NCBI RefSeq assembly: GCF_903064525.1
Contig: NZ_LR797830.1
Location: 1,612,001 to 1,676,000 of the forward strand
DNA length: 64,000 bases
Source of the DNA: Methylacidimicrobium sp. AP8
GTDB lineage: Bacteria > Verrucomicrobiota > Verrucomicrobiia > Methylacidiphilales > Methylacidiphilaceae
Direction of reading: 5' to 3'
Below, in pieces: positions 16,871 to 24,740 of this stretch (position 1 is its first letter; the number at the start of each line of letters is the position of its first letter). The position numbers were made by a program, and so were the translations under genes. The notes beneath the pieces are model-generated. The model saw only the letters and a list, made by a program, of their open reading frames with translations, was not told the origin of the DNA and ran no database searches.

Positions 16871-17875
16871 TCACTTTCTCCTGCCCGCGACCACCAGCTC
16901 CGCTCCTCCTGCAAAGAAGTCGGCTTCCGCCCTCCAGCCCGCTTCCTCGACGGCCCCGATCAGCTCCTCCGCAGAGAGGAGCCGCGCGCCCTGGGCGTAC
17001 TCGTGCAGATTCTGAAAAGCAAGGCTCCGCCGCGCGGGCTTGCGCAAGGAAACCAGGTCTTCCGGCCAACAGGGCTCCCAAACGAAGATCGCCCCGTCGG
17101 ACCGCGTGATCCGATCGAGGAGGGCGAAGAGCTTCCGGCGGTCCTCCCAGAGATGGTGGACCACCCGGCTGACGACCACTAGCCGAGCCTTCTCCGGGCC
17201 GCTCCAAGAAAGAAGATCGGCCTCGATCCACTCGATCCGCCCGTCGAGCTCCTCCTCCCGCGCCGCTTCTCTCCCCTCGGCGAGCCGCGCCGCCTCACGA
17301 TCGATACCGATCCCCCGCCACCGCGGAAGGTGCCGGAGCAAGCGGCGCAGGAGCCAGCCGTTTCCGCAGCCCAGATCGAGAACCAGCCCCTCCTCCTCGG
17401 CCAGCTCCGCGAAAAGCGCCGTCGCGGGAAGGATCTCTTCCTCGAATAGCGAAGCATGCTGCTCCTCCAAGAACCGCCCGAACCAAGGGAGGAGCTCGGG
17501 ATCGATCAAAGCTCCCGGCCCCGGCCGGACGCCGGTCCGAAAAAGCGGAAGCAGGCGCAGGGCGACCGAAGGAGCGAAGACCGCTTCGATCGCGGCTAGC
17601 AGAAAGGAGCTCCCCTTGCCCGTCCCCGCGAGTCCCGCCTCGGCCGCAAGACAAAAGCGCCCCGCCTCCTCCTCCAGGTAGCCGAAAGCGAACCCGGCCC
17701 GGCACAATTCTTTCACGTAGCCGGAATCGAGCCCCGTCCGGCTTGCGATCTCCGCCGGGTCATGAGGACCCTCCCGGCGGAGGAAGTCGAAGAGCCCCGT
17801 AGCGATCCCCAAAAATCCGACGACCAGCCCTATCCGCTCTTCCCGGGCCGCGGCGATCGCCTCCTGCTCCGCCAT
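16871..17875 (-). CDS. SAM-dependent methyltransferase with N-terminal winged-helix-like domain
   Basis: Class I methyltransferase of 334 aa. The first 90 residues resemble the helical dimerisation/winged-helix part of small-molecule O-methyltransferases (VVGFLGIATGLFDFLRREG, then SRTGLDSGYVKELCRAG). The SAM-binding motif I is VLDLGCGNGWLLRRLL near residue 168, followed by GIGIDREAARLA (acidic loop) and VVVSRVVHHLWE. It is the first gene of a two-gene unit with the aminotransferase. The substrate is unknown. Confidence 0.87.
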   Translation of the reverse strand: MAEQEAIAAAREERIGLVVGFLGIATGLFDFLRREGPHDPAEIASRTGLDSGYVKELCRAGFAFGYLEEEAGRFCLAAEAGLAGTGKGSSFLLAAIEAVFAPSVALRLLPLFRTGVRPGPGALIDPELLPWFGRFLEEQHASLFEEEILPATALFAELAEEEGLVLDLGCGNGWLLRRLLRHLPRWRGIGIDREAARLAEGREAAREEELDGRIEWIEADLLSWSGPEKARLVVVSRVVHHLWEDRRKLFALLDRITRSDGAIFVWEPCWPEDLVSLRKPARRSLAFQNLHEYAQGARLLSAEELIGAVEEAGWRAEADFFAGGAELVVAGRRK

Positions 17876-18021
17876 ATAGGCAGAGACTACGGGAACGGAG
17901 CTTCACCGACAATGCTTCTCCACGCTGGGGAACCCCCTTCCCATCCCGGGATGAGGCAGGCAGGCCTGTGGGGAGGAGCGAAAGAGACGGTCCGGGCCGC
18001 CGCCTCGCCCTCGATTCCTGC

Positions 18022-18044
18022 AAAAAAAAAAGGGCTGCGGCCCC
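18022..18044 (-). terminator. Intrinsic terminator, minus strand
   Basis: Read on the minus strand: GGGC-CGCA-GCCC followed by ten T residues. It lies upstream of the methyltransferase gene, so it would stop minus-strand transcripts that read through from the hyuB/gpmA side, insulating the next operon. The stem is short (4 to 5 bp) but the T-tract is the best in the window. Confidence 0.5.
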
Positions 18045-18068
18045 GCCTTTCCTGCGACAGTATTGCGC

Positions 18069-18692
18069 ATGCTCACCGTCGCTTCCTGGATCCGGGCCGA
18101 GGACGAAGCGCTATACGCCCGCATCTTCGAGCCGGCAGGCTTCTCGCTCCGCAACGCTCGGACCGAAGAGGTTTCGCCGGGGAGCGGGCATGGGCTGCTG
18201 CTAACCGGCGGCACCGACATCTCGGCTCCCTTTCTCCGCCAGGAGATCGACGCGCCGGATAAGATCCGCGCGCCCGATCCGAAGCGGGACGAGTGGGAGT
18301 TCGCCGCCCTCCAGTCGGCCTTGGCCCGGAGGCTTCCGGTGCTCGCGATCTGCCGCGGCGTTCAGCTCCTGAACGTCGCACTCGGCGGGAGCCTCCACCT
18401 TGACGTTCCGGGCCATGAGAACCTCGAGGACTCCCATACTCAGCCGCTCCGGCACGCGGAAGGGGCCGCCTTCCGGTTCCCCTTCGTCAACAGCTCCCAC
18501 CATCAAGCCCTGGATCGGTTGGGAGCGGGGGTTATTGCGGAGGCTTGGTGCGCCCTCGACGGAATCGTCGAGCAGGTGCGGGTCGAAAGCTACCCATTCG
18601 TCCTCGGCGTGCAGTATCACCCGGAACGGGATCCCGACCGCTACCGCCCGCTCTTCGCGGCCTATTTCGCGGCGCTCCGAGGGGAGGGCTGA
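18069..18692 (+). CDS. Class I glutamine-amidotransferase-type hydrolase (peptidase C26 family)
   Basis: Protein of 207 aa related to gamma-glutamyl-gamma-aminobutyrate hydrolase (PuuD) and other C26 enzymes, which cleave gamma-glutamyl bonds. The nucleophile Cys is in LAICRGVQLLNVALGG, the His-Glu pair in GVQYHPERDPDR, and LLLTGGTDI and NSSHHQALDRLG are typical of the family. It is slightly shorter than PuuD (about 250 aa). The ATG at 18069 is preferred over the in-frame TTG at 18063. Its 3' end overlaps the convergent hyuB-like gene by 31 bases. Confidence 0.9.
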   Translation: MLTVASWIRAEDEALYARIFEPAGFSLRNARTEEVSPGSGHGLLLTGGTDISAPFLRQEIDAPDKIRAPDPKRDEWEFAALQSALARRLPVLAICRGVQLLNVALGGSLHLDVPGHENLEDSHTQPLRHAEGAAFRFPFVNSSHHQALDRLGAGVIAEAWCALDGIVEQVRVESYPFVLGVQYHPERDPDRYRPLFAAYFAALRGEG

Positions 18693-20314
18693 CTGTCTCC
18701 GGAGACCGAGGGGCGGCCCCATCCCCCGCCGCCCGGCGTCCGAATCGAAAGGATCTGCCCCTTCCTACCCCGGAAGCTGATCTTGCCGGGAAGCGGCGTC
18801 TCCCCGGCTTCGTCGATCAGAAGGTTTTCGCCGCGCTCTCCGTTGGCACCACCTTGGAGCCCGTAGGGAGGAAAGCGCCTCCGGTCGGACAGCAGGGTGA
18901 CATCCATGTCGCTCAAGAACTCGATCTCCCGGATCAGCCCGTCTCCGCCCCGGTGTTTGCCGGCTCCCCCCGAACCCCGCCGCAGCCGGTAGCGGACGAC
19001 GCGGACCGGCAGCGCGTGCTCGAGCTCCTCCACGGGGGTGTTTCTCGAGTTGGTCATATGGGTGTGGACTCCGCTGTCTCCGTCTCCCCGGGGTCCGCCG
19101 CCCATACCGCCGGCGATCGTCTCGTAATAGGCGAAGGGGGAGCCCGAATCCGGGTGGATGCCGCCGAGAGTCAGATTGTTCATCGTTCCGCCACCCGCGG
19201 CGGGAATCCTTCCGGGGAGGGCTTGGGCCAGCGCCCGCAGCAGGACGTCGACCAGCCGTTGGGACGTCTCGACGTTGCCCGCGGCGACCGCGGCCGGAAA
19301 GAGGGCGTTGACCACCGATCCCGGAGGAGCCACGACCCGGATCGGGGCCAGAAGTCCCGCATTGGCCGGAACGTCCTCCTCCAGCAAGGACCGCACGACG
19401 TAGGAGACGGCGGAGAGCGCAATCGCCAGCACCGCGTTCACGCTCCCCTGGACCTGGGGCGCCGAGCCCGTGAAATCGACAAGAGCCTCCTCGCCCCGTT
19501 TGGCGATCGCCACCCGGATCGGAATCGGCTCCTCGCGGAAGCCGTCGTCGTCCAGGTAATCGACAGCCTGGTAGGTGCCGTCGGGAATTTCCGCCAGGAG
19601 CTTCCGCACCATCCGCTCCGTATAGTCGATCAGCGCCTCGGACGCCCGCTGCATCTGCTCCTCCCCGTACCGGCTCAGCATCTGCCGGAGCCGGCCTTCG
19701 CCGGTCCGGTTCGCCGCGAGCTGGGCCGCCAGATCCCCTTCCCGTTCCCCCGGGGTCCGCACATTGGCAAGAATCACTTGCAGCAGGGCCTGGTTCCATT
19801 TCCCGCCTTCCATGAGCTTGACGGCCGGGATCCGCAACCCTTCCTGGAAGATCTCGGAGGAGGCGGGCATCGAGCCCGGGGTCATCCCTCCGATGTCCGC
19901 GTGGTGCGCGCGACTGGCGACGTAGAAACGCGGGGAACGGGCCTCTTGTCCCGGGCCGAAGACCGGACTGACCAAGGTGATGTCGGGAAGGTGGGTCCCG
20001 CCTTCATAAGGATCGTTGAGGATCACCGCGTCGCCCGGGCCCATCGGCACCGCTTGAATCGCCCTCCGGACGGCGACCGGCATCGAGCCCAGATGAACGG
20101 GCATATGGTCGCCTTGGGCGGCCAGCCTGCCGCTCGCGTCGTAGACGGCGCAGGAGTAGTCGCGGCGCTCCCGGATGTTCGGCGAGAAAGCGGTCCGCCG
20201 CAGGACGTTCCCCATCTCCTCGGCCACCGAAACCAAGAGTGCCCGAAAGATCTCGAGTTGGATCGGGTTCATCTCCACATTCGCCAAGGGGCTTGCCCGC
20301 TTCTCCGGCGCCAT
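18662..20314 (-). CDS. Hydantoinase B / 5-oxoprolinase subunit family protein
   Basis: Protein of about 550 aa matching the HyuB family (N-methylhydantoinase B, 5-oxoprolinase C-terminal half, acetone carboxylase alpha relatives). Recognisable segments are FSPNIRERRDYSCAVYD, HMPVHLGSMP, ILNDPYEGGTHLPDITLV, SRAHHADIGGMTPGSMP, ETIAGGMGGGPRGDGDSG and the C-terminal ILSIRTPGGGGWG. The start at 20314 is 27 bases after the gpmA stop; an ATG at 20272 (MNPIQLEIFRA) is equally possible. A HyuA-type ATPase subunit normally accompanies this family and none is nearby. The reaction is therefore uncertain. Confidence 0.9.
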   Translation of the reverse strand: MAPEKRASPLANVEMNPIQLEIFRALLVSVAEEMGNVLRRTAFSPNIRERRDYSCAVYDASGRLAAQGDHMPVHLGSMPVAVRRAIQAVPMGPGDAVILNDPYEGGTHLPDITLVSPVFGPGQEARSPRFYVASRAHHADIGGMTPGSMPASSEIFQEGLRIPAVKLMEGGKWNQALLQVILANVRTPGEREGDLAAQLAANRTGEGRLRQMLSRYGEEQMQRASEALIDYTERMVRKLLAEIPDGTYQAVDYLDDDGFREEPIPIRVAIAKRGEEALVDFTGSAPQVQGSVNAVLAIALSAVSYVVRSLLEEDVPANAGLLAPIRVVAPPGSVVNALFPAAVAAGNVETSQRLVDVLLRALAQALPGRIPAAGGGTMNNLTLGGIHPDSGSPFAYYETIAGGMGGGPRGDGDSGVHTHMTNSRNTPVEELEHALPVRVVRYRLRRGSGGAGKHRGGDGLIREIEFLSDMDVTLLSDRRRFPPYGLQGGANGERGENLLIDEAGETPLPGKISFRGRKGQILSIRTPGGGGWGRPSVSGDSQPSPRSAAK

Positions 20315-20340
20315 CTCCAAGTCGAGGGGACCAAAAATCC

Positions 20341-21090
20341 TCAGCGTGCCCGGCCTTGAGCCGCCACGCACGCCGCGGCCTTGGCGACCTCGTCCTCCGA
20401 CGCCAGATAGCGGTGGCTGACCGCCCGCAAATCCGAGTCGAGCTCGTAGATCAGGGGCATGCCGGTCGGGATGTTCAGGCGGACGATCTCCTCGTCCGAG
20501 AGCCTGTCGAGATATTTCACCAGCGCCCGCAGGCTGTTGCCGTGAGCCACGACGATCAGCCGCCTGCCCGCCAGAATCCGCGGCGCCAGTTCGGCTTCCC
20601 AGTAGGGGATCACGCGCTCGAGGGTATCCTTGAGGCTTTCTCCCGCGGGCAGATCCTTCAAGGGGACCGACGCATATCGGGGATCGTGGCGGGGGTGCCG
20701 CGGATCGTTCGGAGAAAGCAAGGGCGGGCGGATATCGTAGGAGCGCCTCCAGAGCAACACCTGCTCTTCCCCATACTTGCGCGCCGTCTGGCTCTTGTCG
20801 AGCCCTTGGAGCGCGCCGTAATGGCGCTCGTTGAGCCGCCAAGTGCAGACCGTGGGAAGCCACATCTGATCGAGCCGGTCGAGCACGCACCAGAGCGTGC
20901 GGATGGAACGCTTCAGAACGGAGGTATACGCTTCATCGAACCGAAAGCCGGCTTCCCTCAGGCGGTCGCCGGCCCGCAGCGCCTCCTCCTTTCCCTTCGG
21001 GGAAAGATCGACGTCCGTCCAGCCGGTGAAGAGATTCTCTTGGTTCCAGATGCTCTCTCCATGCCGCAGCAAGATCAGACGGAAGCTCAT
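20341..21090 (-). CDS. gpmA: 2,3-bisphosphoglycerate-dependent phosphoglycerate mutase
   Basis: Glycolytic/gluconeogenic mutase (3-phosphoglycerate to 2-phosphoglycerate), 249 aa, normal length. The start at 21090 follows AAGGGA at good spacing. Signature motifs are [19 protein letters not shown] with the phospho-acceptor His, [27 protein letters not shown], and [14 protein letters not shown] with the second catalytic His. It is first in a likely two-gene unit with the hyuB-like gene. In a one-carbon autotroph it would serve lower glycolysis and gluconeogenesis. Confidence 0.97.
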   Translation of the reverse strand: MSFRLILLRHGESIWNQENLFTGWTDVDLSPKGKEEALRAGDRLREAGFRFDEAYTSVLKRSIRTLWCVLDRLDQMWLPTVCTWRLNERHYGALQGLDKSQTARKYGEEQVLLWRRSYDIRPPLLSPNDPRHPRHDPRYASVPLKDLPAGESLKDTLERVIPYWEAELAPRILAGRRLIVVAHGNSLRALVKYLDRLSDEEIVRLNIPTGMPLIYELDSDLRAVSHRYLASEDEVAKAAACVAAQGRAR

Positions 21091-21220
21091 CCGTCCCTTG
21101 TAGCCGCCGCGGAGAGCCTCCGTCAAGCAGGCGCCCGAAGGGCGCGGGCCACCGCTACCGGTCGAAAAGAGCTTTCACCGCTCCTTGCACCGTCTTAAGA
21201 CTCTCCGACAGCGCCTTGCC

Positions 21221-22552
21221 ATGAACCTCCCGAGCCCTCTCCTCCTGCGTATCGCCGCCTGGCTCTCGGCAGGCTCGCTCTCGCTCATCGCCCCCTGCGC
21301 CCGAGCGGAAGCCGGCCTTCCGCCGGAAGCGGTCTTGCGAGCTCTGGCCGCCGAGTCCCGAGCCCAGAATTCCGAGTACCGCTCCTACGAAGCGGCAATC
21401 CAAGCCGCCGAGGGCCAGCTCGTCCAGCTAGGAATGCTTCCCAAGCCTCAGCTCATCGCCTTCGTCGGACCGTATTTGAGCACCGGAGGCGCGGGTCAGA
21501 CGGTGCTCGGGTACCAGCAGGAGTTCGAGCTTCTCCAGCCCTTCTATTTTCCGGGCAAGGTCTCCCTCCGGAAGGCGGTCGCCCGCCGCGACGTTCTTCT
21601 AGCGCAGCTCCTGCTCAAGCAGTTCGGCCTTTCGCTCGAGGTGGCCGTCCGGTCGCTCGCCCACCAGCTCGCCGTCACCGTCGCCACCGCGGGAGTCGCC
21701 CAGGAGATCGCGGAGCGGACCAATTCGGTCATCGCATTCCTCGAGAGCCGCCCCAAGGCGGGCATCCTCGGGTACCTGGACGCCCGCATCCTGACGGGAA
21801 GCTTGATCGGCCTCGAGCAGGAAGTCCGGTGGCTCGAGGAGAGGCGCTGGTCGCTGGCGGCGCAGCTCAACGCCTACTTGGGGCGGCCGGCGGGTACCCC
21901 CGTCCCGGAGTTCCTGCTCCCGCCGGAATCCTTTCCCCCGCTCTCCGTCGAGCGGCTTTCCACGCTGGCGCAACGCCACAACGTCCTCCTGGAGATCCAC
22001 CGGGTGATGATCGACCGGGCCCGCCGGCAACGGAAGGCGACGGAAATCGCCGGCTATCCCGACTTCGCCATGGGGCCCTTTTGGATGGCCTTCCAAGGGG
22101 TCAACTTCGACGCCGGGCCGGGGATCACGCTTACGGTCGGCTTGCCGGTCGGGAAGCCGGAAGTCCCCGGCATCGAAGGCGTCGCCTGGGCGGGCCAGCG
22201 CGGCAACTTGGCCACAGCCAAGGCGCAGGAGGAGCAGGCGATGGCCCTCTTCCCCGCGGCCGAGCGCAACGCGCAAAGCCTCCTCTACGCCCGCTTCTCC
22301 GCCTACGAGGCGGTGCGGAACCAGCTGGCGGTCCAGCCGCCCTCCCTGATCGCCTCGCTGCGGGATGCCGCCGCGCTCGCCGAGCGGCAGTATCGGATCG
22401 GGGCGATCGACGTCCATCGCTTCCTCGCCGCCCAGCAGCAATACCTGGCCGCCTTCCGCTCGGTGCAGGCCGCGCGGCTTGACGCCGCCCTGGCCCGGCT
22501 CGACCTCTTCTTCTTGACGGGAGGAGAGCTGGCGCCCAATGGTTCCCGCTAA
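21221..22552 (+). CDS. TolC-family outer-membrane efflux protein 1
   Basis: Outer-membrane channel component of an RND metal-efflux system, 443 aa. The ATG at 21221 opens a signal peptide (LLRIAAWLSAGSLSLIAPCARA). The rest is mostly long helices with the OEP repeat pattern; the segment QEFELLQPFYFPGKVSLRKAVA is shared with the next gene (PVFFPGKMSLAKAIA), so the two are tandem paralogues. The stop codon abuts the start of the second gene with no gap. No lipobox Cys was found after the signal peptide. Confidence 0.9.
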   Translation: MNLPSPLLLRIAAWLSAGSLSLIAPCARAEAGLPPEAVLRALAAESRAQNSEYRSYEAAIQAAEGQLVQLGMLPKPQLIAFVGPYLSTGGAGQTVLGYQQEFELLQPFYFPGKVSLRKAVARRDVLLAQLLLKQFGLSLEVAVRSLAHQLAVTVATAGVAQEIAERTNSVIAFLESRPKAGILGYLDARILTGSLIGLEQEVRWLEERRWSLAAQLNAYLGRPAGTPVPEFLLPPESFPPLSVERLSTLAQRHNVLLEIHRVMIDRARRQRKATEIAGYPDFAMGPFWMAFQGVNFDAGPGITLTVGLPVGKPEVPGIEGVAWAGQRGNLATAKAQEEQAMALFPAAERNAQSLLYARFSAYEAVRNQLAVQPPSLIASLRDAAALAERQYRIGAIDVHRFLAAQQQYLAAFRSVQAARLDAALARLDLFFLTGGELAPNGSR

Positions 22553-23818
22553 ATGATGGAAGCGCGCCTTTCCCTTGCCCTTATCTTCCTGCTCCCGGCC
22601 GCCTTCGGCGCGCCCGCCCCGGCGGCGAAGCCCAAAGGAGCGCTCGAGGCTCTTGTGGAGGAAGCGCTGGCGCGCAACCCCGAAATCGCCTATTACGAAG
22701 GGGCCATCGGTGCGGCCAAGGGACAGGTCGTACAGGCCCGGATCGTCCCCTATCCCCAGATCGAAGGATTCGCCGGACCCTGGTACAGCACCCCGACCGG
22801 GGGGGGGACGGCCCACGGCTGGATGCAGGAATACGCGATCTATCAGCCGGTCTTCTTCCCCGGAAAGATGTCGCTGGCCAAGGCGATCGCGGAGAAGGAC
22901 GTGCGGGTGGCCGAGCTGGGGCTCCAGCAGTTCCGCCTGAGCTTGGCCACGCAGGTGCGCACGCTGGCCTACAGGCTCGGCGTCGTGACGGCCAATGCGC
23001 GGATCGCACGCGAGATCGCCGAGCGGGCGGCCGGCCTGGTCGACTTCCTGCGACGGCGGCCCGCCACTGGCGTCCAGGGGTATCTCGATCTCCGCATCCT
23101 CGAAGGCAGCCTGGTCGATCTCCAGCGGCTGGCGCGCGAGCTCGAGCAAAATCGGAGAGCCATCCAATCCCAGATCAATGCGCTGCGGGCCCGGCCGGCG
23201 GCGGCACCGGTCCCCGACACGATCTTCCCGCCGGCGCAAGCCCCTTCCCTGGACCTAGCCAGCCTTCAGGAACAGGCCAAGAACCGGAACTACGCCCTGC
23301 TGATGCGCCAGACCGAAATCGACCGTGCGGCCAGGTCGCTCGACGCGGCCAAGCTCGCCGCTCTCCCCGACTTTTCGGTCGGCCCCTTCTGGATCGGAGA
23401 AAAAGGGACCAACTTCGATCAGGGCCCGGGCCTGGTCTTTACCAGCGGGCTTCCGTTCTGGAACGACAACAAGGGCAACATCCTGACCGCCGAAGCGCAG
23501 CAGCGGCAGGCCGAAGCGCTCCACCGATCGGCGATCTGGAGCGTCCAGAGCGCGGTCGCCGCCGCCTTCGGCACCTACTTGACCACCCGCCGGCAGCTCG
23601 GGCAACAGCCGCACGACGTCATCACCCGGCTCCAGCGTGCCGCCGAGCTCGCCGACCGGCAGTACCGGCTGGGAGCGATTCCGGTGCAGACCTTCCTCGA
23701 AATGCAGCGTCAATATCTCTCCTCCGCCCAAGCCCTGTACACGGCCGCATTGGACCTGCAAACCGCACTCCTCGACTTGGAAAACCTGACGGCGGGGGCC
23801 ATGGTCGCGCCCCGATGA
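22553..23818 (+). CDS. TolC-family outer-membrane efflux protein 2
   Basis: Second outer-membrane efflux channel protein, 421 aa, beginning directly after the stop of the first. Signal peptide LALIFLLPAAFGAPAPAA. Helical OEP repeats include VEEALARNPEIAYYEGAIGAAKG at the N-terminus and AAELADRQYRLGAIPVQTFLEMQRQYL near the C-terminus. It is paralogous to the preceding gene across its whole length, consistent with local duplication. Each may serve one of the two RND pumps downstream. Confidence 0.9.
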   Translation: MMEARLSLALIFLLPAAFGAPAPAAKPKGALEALVEEALARNPEIAYYEGAIGAAKGQVVQARIVPYPQIEGFAGPWYSTPTGGGTAHGWMQEYAIYQPVFFPGKMSLAKAIAEKDVRVAELGLQQFRLSLATQVRTLAYRLGVVTANARIAREIAERAAGLVDFLRRRPATGVQGYLDLRILEGSLVDLQRLARELEQNRRAIQSQINALRARPAAAPVPDTIFPPAQAPSLDLASLQEQAKNRNYALLMRQTEIDRAARSLDAAKLAALPDFSVGPFWIGEKGTNFDQGPGLVFTSGLPFWNDNKGNILTAEAQQRQAEALHRSAIWSVQSAVAAAFGTYLTTRRQLGQQPHDVITRLQRAAELADRQYRLGAIPVQTFLEMQRQYLSSAQALYTAALDLQTALLDLENLTAGAMVAPR

Positions 23819-23851
23819 TCCGCATAGCTCCCCAAGAGGCCACCCGATACC

Positions 23852-24691
23852 GTGATCCCGCTTCTCACCGCGCCCCGGAAAGGAATCGCCTGCGCTTTCG
23901 GCTCCTGGCTGATCCTCTCGCCGCTGGCGGCGGCCGCCGAAAGCGGCGATTCCCCCGGCCTTTCCTCTTCGGGAGAGCCGAAGATCGTCCTCGAGGAGGC
24001 CCACCCGAAAAAGGAGGCCGAAGAGCCTCCCCGCCTTGTCGCGGGCAAGGGGCTCCTCCTCAGCGAGGTGACCCGCACGGCTCTGGGGATCAAGACCGTT
24101 CCGGTGATCGTCCACAACTTGACTCCTCTCCTGAGCGGAAGCGCGCAGGTCTACCAGGCCGCCGCCGAGCGAGCTCGGCCGAGCAGCTCGACGCGGCCCG
24201 GGGTCGCCTACGCTACGGTCTTCATCGATCCGAAAACGGCGGAGAAGCTCAAGGTCGGCAATCCGGTGCACGTGCGCCGCAAGGGTCAGCCGGCGCCGGG
24301 GGAACCCGAGAGGCCGGGGAAAATCTTTCAGATCGACCGGCAGCTCGTTCCGGTGACCGGGCAGGCTGAGCTCCTGATCGAGTTTCCCGACCCCGCGAAC
24401 GACTTTCCGGTCGGCGCCTGGATCGAATTCACGACACCCCTCGGGGAAGATGCCTCCTATCCGGCGGTTCCCCAGAGCGCTCTCCTGGCGACGCCCGAAG
24501 GCAACTTCGTCTACGTCTGGGACGGCCGCTTCTACCGGAGGACGCCGATCGCCGTCGCCTTCTCGTCCGACGGGCTGGTCGCCTTCGTAGGCGATCCGCC
24601 CGCCGGCACGCCGGTCGTTTCCCGCGGGGCGGAAGACCTCTGGCTGCTGGAGCTCTCGCTCCGCCAGGGTGCAACCCAGGGTTCGTATTGA
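23852..24691 (+). CDS. Short RND adaptor (membrane fusion protein), CusB/CzcB-like
   Basis: Periplasmic adaptor-like protein of 279 aa, GTG start at 23852. A signal peptide (ACAFGSWLILSPLAAAA) is followed by a region typical of metal-efflux adaptors (LLLSEVTRTALGIKTVPV), a beta-barrel-like part (AYATVFIDPKTAEKLKVGNPV) and the membrane-proximal part (AVPQSALLATPEGNFVYVWDG, then RTPIAVAF). The usual lipoyl and alpha-helical hairpin domains, which bridge to TolC, cannot be found; the family normally has 350-500 residues. It lies between the two channel genes and the two pumps and is the only adaptor gene of the cluster. Confidence 0.8.
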   Translation: MIPLLTAPRKGIACAFGSWLILSPLAAAAESGDSPGLSSSGEPKIVLEEAHPKKEAEEPPRLVAGKGLLLSEVTRTALGIKTVPVIVHNLTPLLSGSAQVYQAAAERARPSSSTRPGVAYATVFIDPKTAEKLKVGNPVHVRRKGQPAPGEPERPGKIFQIDRQLVPVTGQAELLIEFPDPANDFPVGAWIEFTTPLGEDASYPAVPQSALLATPEGNFVYVWDGRFYRRTPIAVAFSSDGLVAFVGDPPAGTPVVSRGAEDLWLLELSLRQGATQGSY

Positions 24692-24740
24692 AGGCGAATT
24701 GTGCTAGCCTCGGTTTCCTTCCCGGACCAGGGGGATTGCA

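Noticed and set aside
18545-20359. A 604-codon plus-strand frame opposite the hyuB-like gene
   Set aside because: Low-complexity Arg/Gly/Pro translation; the minus-strand family motifs are clear.
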